A stretch of DNA of 64,000 nucleotides from positions 22,143-86,142 of the forward strand of contig JAIOHL010000328.1 in assembly GCA_019913005.1 (NCBI GenBank). Reading direction: 5' to 3'. The stretch's first letter is position 1, and each line of letters opens with the position of its first letter. This DNA is from Anaerolineae bacterium. GTDB taxonomy: Bacteria > Chloroflexota > Anaerolineae > Aggregatilineales > J027. Under the pieces are notes generated by a model. It was not told the origin of the DNA. It was given only the letters and a program-made list of their open reading frames with translations, and ran no database searches. Position numbers and translations under genes: made by a program. Positions 62,104 to 64,000 of this stretch are shown in pieces.

Positions 62104-63027
62104 TCACGCTTTCATCTGATCCCGGCTGGCAATCCCGATTCCAGTCAAAATGAAAGCCGACCCGACGATCTGCAAAAATACAGGCCACTCGTCCAGAAAA
62201 ATTGCCGCCAAAATCCCGCTGCCAATCGGCTCCCCCAACACCACCAAACTAACATAGGCCGCTGGTAAATAGCCAAGCGCGTAATTAAACGACGAATGCC
62301 CAATCAACTGCGCGGTTAATCCCATCAACGCCATCCACAAATAGGCCTGCCATGCCAAGCCGCCGACCTGCTGACCTGTCACAATCACAGCAACCACCAG
62401 CACAATCGCCGCCACGCTGTAAACCAGCCATACATAGGGGATGAGGCTCAGTCCACCCCGCAGCCGTCGTCCAATCACAAAATAAATCGCCGCCATCATC
62501 GCCCCAATCACCGCCAACCCATTGCCCAACAGTGGATCAGAACGATTAGGTGGATCACCCGCCGAACCTGTTAACGCCACCAAAATACCCCCACCAAATG
62601 CCAGTGCCAATCCGATCAATGTAAATCGGCCCAGTTTCTCTTTCAAGAAAATCGGGGCAAGCACCGCCACCCACAACGGATTGGTCGTCACCAGCACCAC
62701 ACTATTGACCACCGAGGTATATTCCAGCGAGGTAATCCATGTCGCAAAATGCAGTCCTAGCACCCCGCCCCCAACCAACACAAAACCCATATCGCGCCGG
62801 GTCAGCTTTTGCAGTTCATGAGGATAATTTCGCAATGCTGGCAGAGTCAGCACCAATGATGCCACGACCATCCGCGCCGCCGCGATAACCAATGAGGGGG
62901 CATCTTCCTTTTGTGCCAGTCGGATAAAAACCGCCGCCGTCGAGACCGCGAATACTCCGACCCCCATCACTAAAAACGGCCACCAACGCGGAAAACTGGC
63001 CCGCTGCGTTATCGTCTGCTCAGTCAT
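62104..63027 (-). CDS. EamA/DMT-family transporter
   Basis: A 307-residue inner-membrane protein with about ten transmembrane helices arranged as two EamA repeats (about 15-150 and 165-300). [20 protein letters not shown] opens the first, and [23 protein letters not shown], with the conserved GEP-x-E/L-type segment, lies in the second. Members export amino acids or other metabolites or act as nucleotide-sugar carriers; the substrate is unknown. ATG at 63027. It is a single-gene unit, divergent from superoxide dismutase and convergent with the nucleotidyltransferase pair. Confidence 0.9.
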   Translation of the reverse strand: MTEQTITQRASFPRWWPFLVMGVGVFAVSTAAVFIRLAQKEDAPSLVIAAARMVVASLVLTLPALRNYPHELQKLTRRDMGFVLVGGGVLGLHFATWITSLEYTSVVNSVVLVTTNPLWVAVLAPIFLKEKLGRFTLIGLALAFGGGILVALTGSAGDPPNRSDPLLGNGLAVIGAMMAAIYFVIGRRLRGGLSLIPYVWLVYSVAAIVLVVAVIVTGQQVGGLAWQAYLWMALMGLTAQLIGHSSFNYALGYLPAAYVSLVVLGEPIGSGILAAIFLDEWPVFLQIVGSAFILTGIGIASRDQMKA

Positions 63028-63174
63028 GGCGGCTGGACTGTCCTTTGCGGAATAATAAGAAATCCAATAGAAATCCCGGCTGGACTATTGTACAGTTCGC
63101 AGCCTGTTTTGGCGCGTGTTATTATTACCATCGCACGTTTTACCAACGTTGAACTTCTTGAGGAGAAGAAAAAC

Positions 63175-63795
63175 ATGGCACACGAACTACCCCCGCTGCC
63201 GTATGCGTTTAATGCCCTAGAACCCCACATAGACGTAATGACGATGGAAATTCACCATGATCGTCACCATGCAGCATATGTCAACAATTTGAATAAAGCG
63301 CTCGAAAATTCACCTGAACTGGCGGCTCTACCGATTGACACCCTGTTGAAATCGCTCGACAAAGTGCCAGAAGCGTCACGCACTGCCGTCGTCAACAATG
63401 GCGGTGGTCACTTCAACCACACCCTGTTTTGGACGATTATGAGCGCCAAGGGGGGTGGTGAACCCACTGGTGCGCTGGCGGCTGCTATTAATGCTGCGTT
63501 TGGCAGCTTCGCCACCTTCAAAGAAGAATTTGCCAAAGCCGCGACCACCCGTTTCGGCTCTGGTTGGGCATGGCTGTCGGTCAAGGGTGATGGTTCACTC
63601 ACCATTACCTCAACCCCCAATCAAAACAACCCACTGACCGATACCCCCGGCTTGACACCCATTCTCGGTCTGGACGTGTGGGAACATGCCTATTATCTGA
63701 AATATCAAAACAAACGCCCCGATTACATCGCGGCCTTCTGGAATGTAGTGGACTGGAACGCAGTGGCAGAACGTTTTGCCGCAGCCAAGAAGTAA
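63175..63795 (+). CDS. sodA: Superoxide dismutase (Fe/Mn family, Mn-type signature)
   Basis: A 206-residue enzyme that converts superoxide to oxygen and peroxide. Metal ligands are His in [14 protein letters not shown], His in NHTLFW, and Asp and His in [26 protein letters not shown] together with STPNQNNPL places the outer-sphere Gln in the C-terminal domain, as in Mn enzymes, rather than in the N-terminal domain as in Fe enzymes; cambialistic use is possible. No signal peptide: the open frame extends to 63088, but ATG 63175 with GAGGAG gives [11 protein letters not shown] strong terminator follows. Confidence 0.95.
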   Translation: MAHELPPLPYAFNALEPHIDVMTMEIHHDRHHAAYVNNLNKALENSPELAALPIDTLLKSLDKVPEASRTAVVNNGGGHFNHTLFWTIMSAKGGGEPTGALAAAINAAFGSFATFKEEFAKAATTRFGSGWAWLSVKGDGSLTITSTPNQNNPLTDTPGLTPILGLDVWEHAYYLKYQNKRPDYIAAFWNVVDWNAVAERFAAAKK

Positions 63796-63821
63796 GATCA
63801 ACAGCGTAATCGAGCATTACG

Positions 63822-63851
63822 AAGGCGGGTTCATGATCGTGGACTCGCCTT
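63822..63851 (+). terminator. Terminator of the superoxide dismutase gene
   Basis: AAGGCG and CGCCTT form a stem, probably extended by weaker pairs in the 18-base loop, followed by TTTTT. Confidence 0.75.
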
Positions 63852-63932
63852 TTTTGCTAATGAAGTGATTCAAACTTATCTAGGGGCTGGCTCAAAGGTA
63901 TAATGCTCAACGACTAAGGAGAGCAAAAACCG

Positions 63933-64000
63933 ATGAGCCAGATTCCAACAAGTGTAACGGAAGAGCAGTTTGAAAACCATATTCGCCCCTATTTGAGTGT
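63933..64000 (+). CDS. N-terminus of an unidentified gene cut by the window edge
   Basis: ATG 63933 opens a frame to the window end (22 complete codons: MSQIPTSVTEEQ, then FENHIRPYLSV). AAGGAG lies 12 bases upstream and a TATAAT at 63899-63904. The EEQF-x-IRPYLS opening recalls the start of some DDE transposases, but this is only an impression. The remaining sequence is needed for identification. Confidence 0.55.
   Translation, partial: MSQIPTSVTEEQFENHIRPYLS

Overview
The window looks like a chromosomal segment of a member of the Chloroflexota, most likely class Anaerolineae. This is inferred from gene content, not from a marker tree. Supporting signs are a mevalonate kinase in a bacterium that also has a UbiA-type decaprenyl-phosphate phosphoribosyltransferase, secreted proteins with Pro/Thr (PTPTP-type) linkers, a PD40 propeller protein, an FHA plus winged-helix regulator, a CHAT protease, a SARP/BTAD-type regulator, and LexA boxes of the GAAC-N4-GTTC type. 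About 90% is coding. I see no tRNA, rRNA, CRISPR array or complete insertion sequence, and the only gene-free stretch above 300 bases is the rpoC leader (17477-17834).

Layout. 1-5.3 kb (+): the 3' part of an ADP-forming acetate-CoA ligase, a BioD-like/DRTGG protein, then eno-pyk. 5.3-7.3 kb (-): tlyA, a VOC protein and a GNAT. 7.5-9.4 kb (+): decaprenyl-phosphate phosphoribosyltransferase and mevalonate kinase. 9.4-20.5 kb (-): a gyrA-type topoisomerase subunit, a small membrane protein, rpoC without an adjacent rpoB, a GNAT, a membrane-anchored DsbA-like protein and recA. 20.6-26.6 kb (-): three envelope proteins (PPC/DUF2135-like, M23 peptidase, PD40 propeller). 26.7-29.5 kb (+): FMO-like oxidoreductase, SDR, rnc. 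29.4-36 kb: membrane EEP phosphohydrolase (-), S1 RNA-binding protein (+), VKOR and moeA (-), FHA-wHTH and a XisI-SUKH fusion (+). 36-46.7 kb (-): a D-threonine-aldolase-like PLP enzyme, an amidohydrolase-CYTH fusion, a CHAT protease, a Cys/Gly/Phe-rich secreted protein, a SARP-like regulator with a degenerate NTPase domain, a 57-residue lipoprotein and relA/spoT. 46.9-53.3 kb: an AttH/CrtC-like gene with an in-frame stop, a peptide-binding protein, a JAMM protease, a P1B-4 metal ATPase and a small membrane protein. 53.3-56.2 kb (-): Tat-type amidase, GbsR/MarR regulator, obg. 56.4-64 kb: class II fumarase, nadD, a tandem solute-binding protein, two RlaP-like nucleotidyltransferases, a DMT transporter (-), superoxide dismutase and the first codons of a further gene.

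How the parts fit. Most genes are housekeeping: lower glycolysis and acetate metabolism, transcription, replication topology, SOS recombination, stringent response, NAD synthesis, ribosome assembly. recA and the gyrA-type gene share one promoter design with a LexA-like palindrome immediately downstream of the -10 box. The gyrA-type protein lacks a recognisable GyrA box, so it may be a topoisomerase IV-like or damage-inducible paralogue. VKOR and the DsbA-like protein, at separate sites, could form a disulfide-forming pathway outside the cytoplasm.

The least explained material is the CHAT / Cys-rich / SARP-like cluster at 39.3-44.2 kb, the XisI-SUKH fusion, the amidohydrolase-CYTH fusion, the tandem RlaP-like pair, and the terminator-like structure in the rpoC leader.
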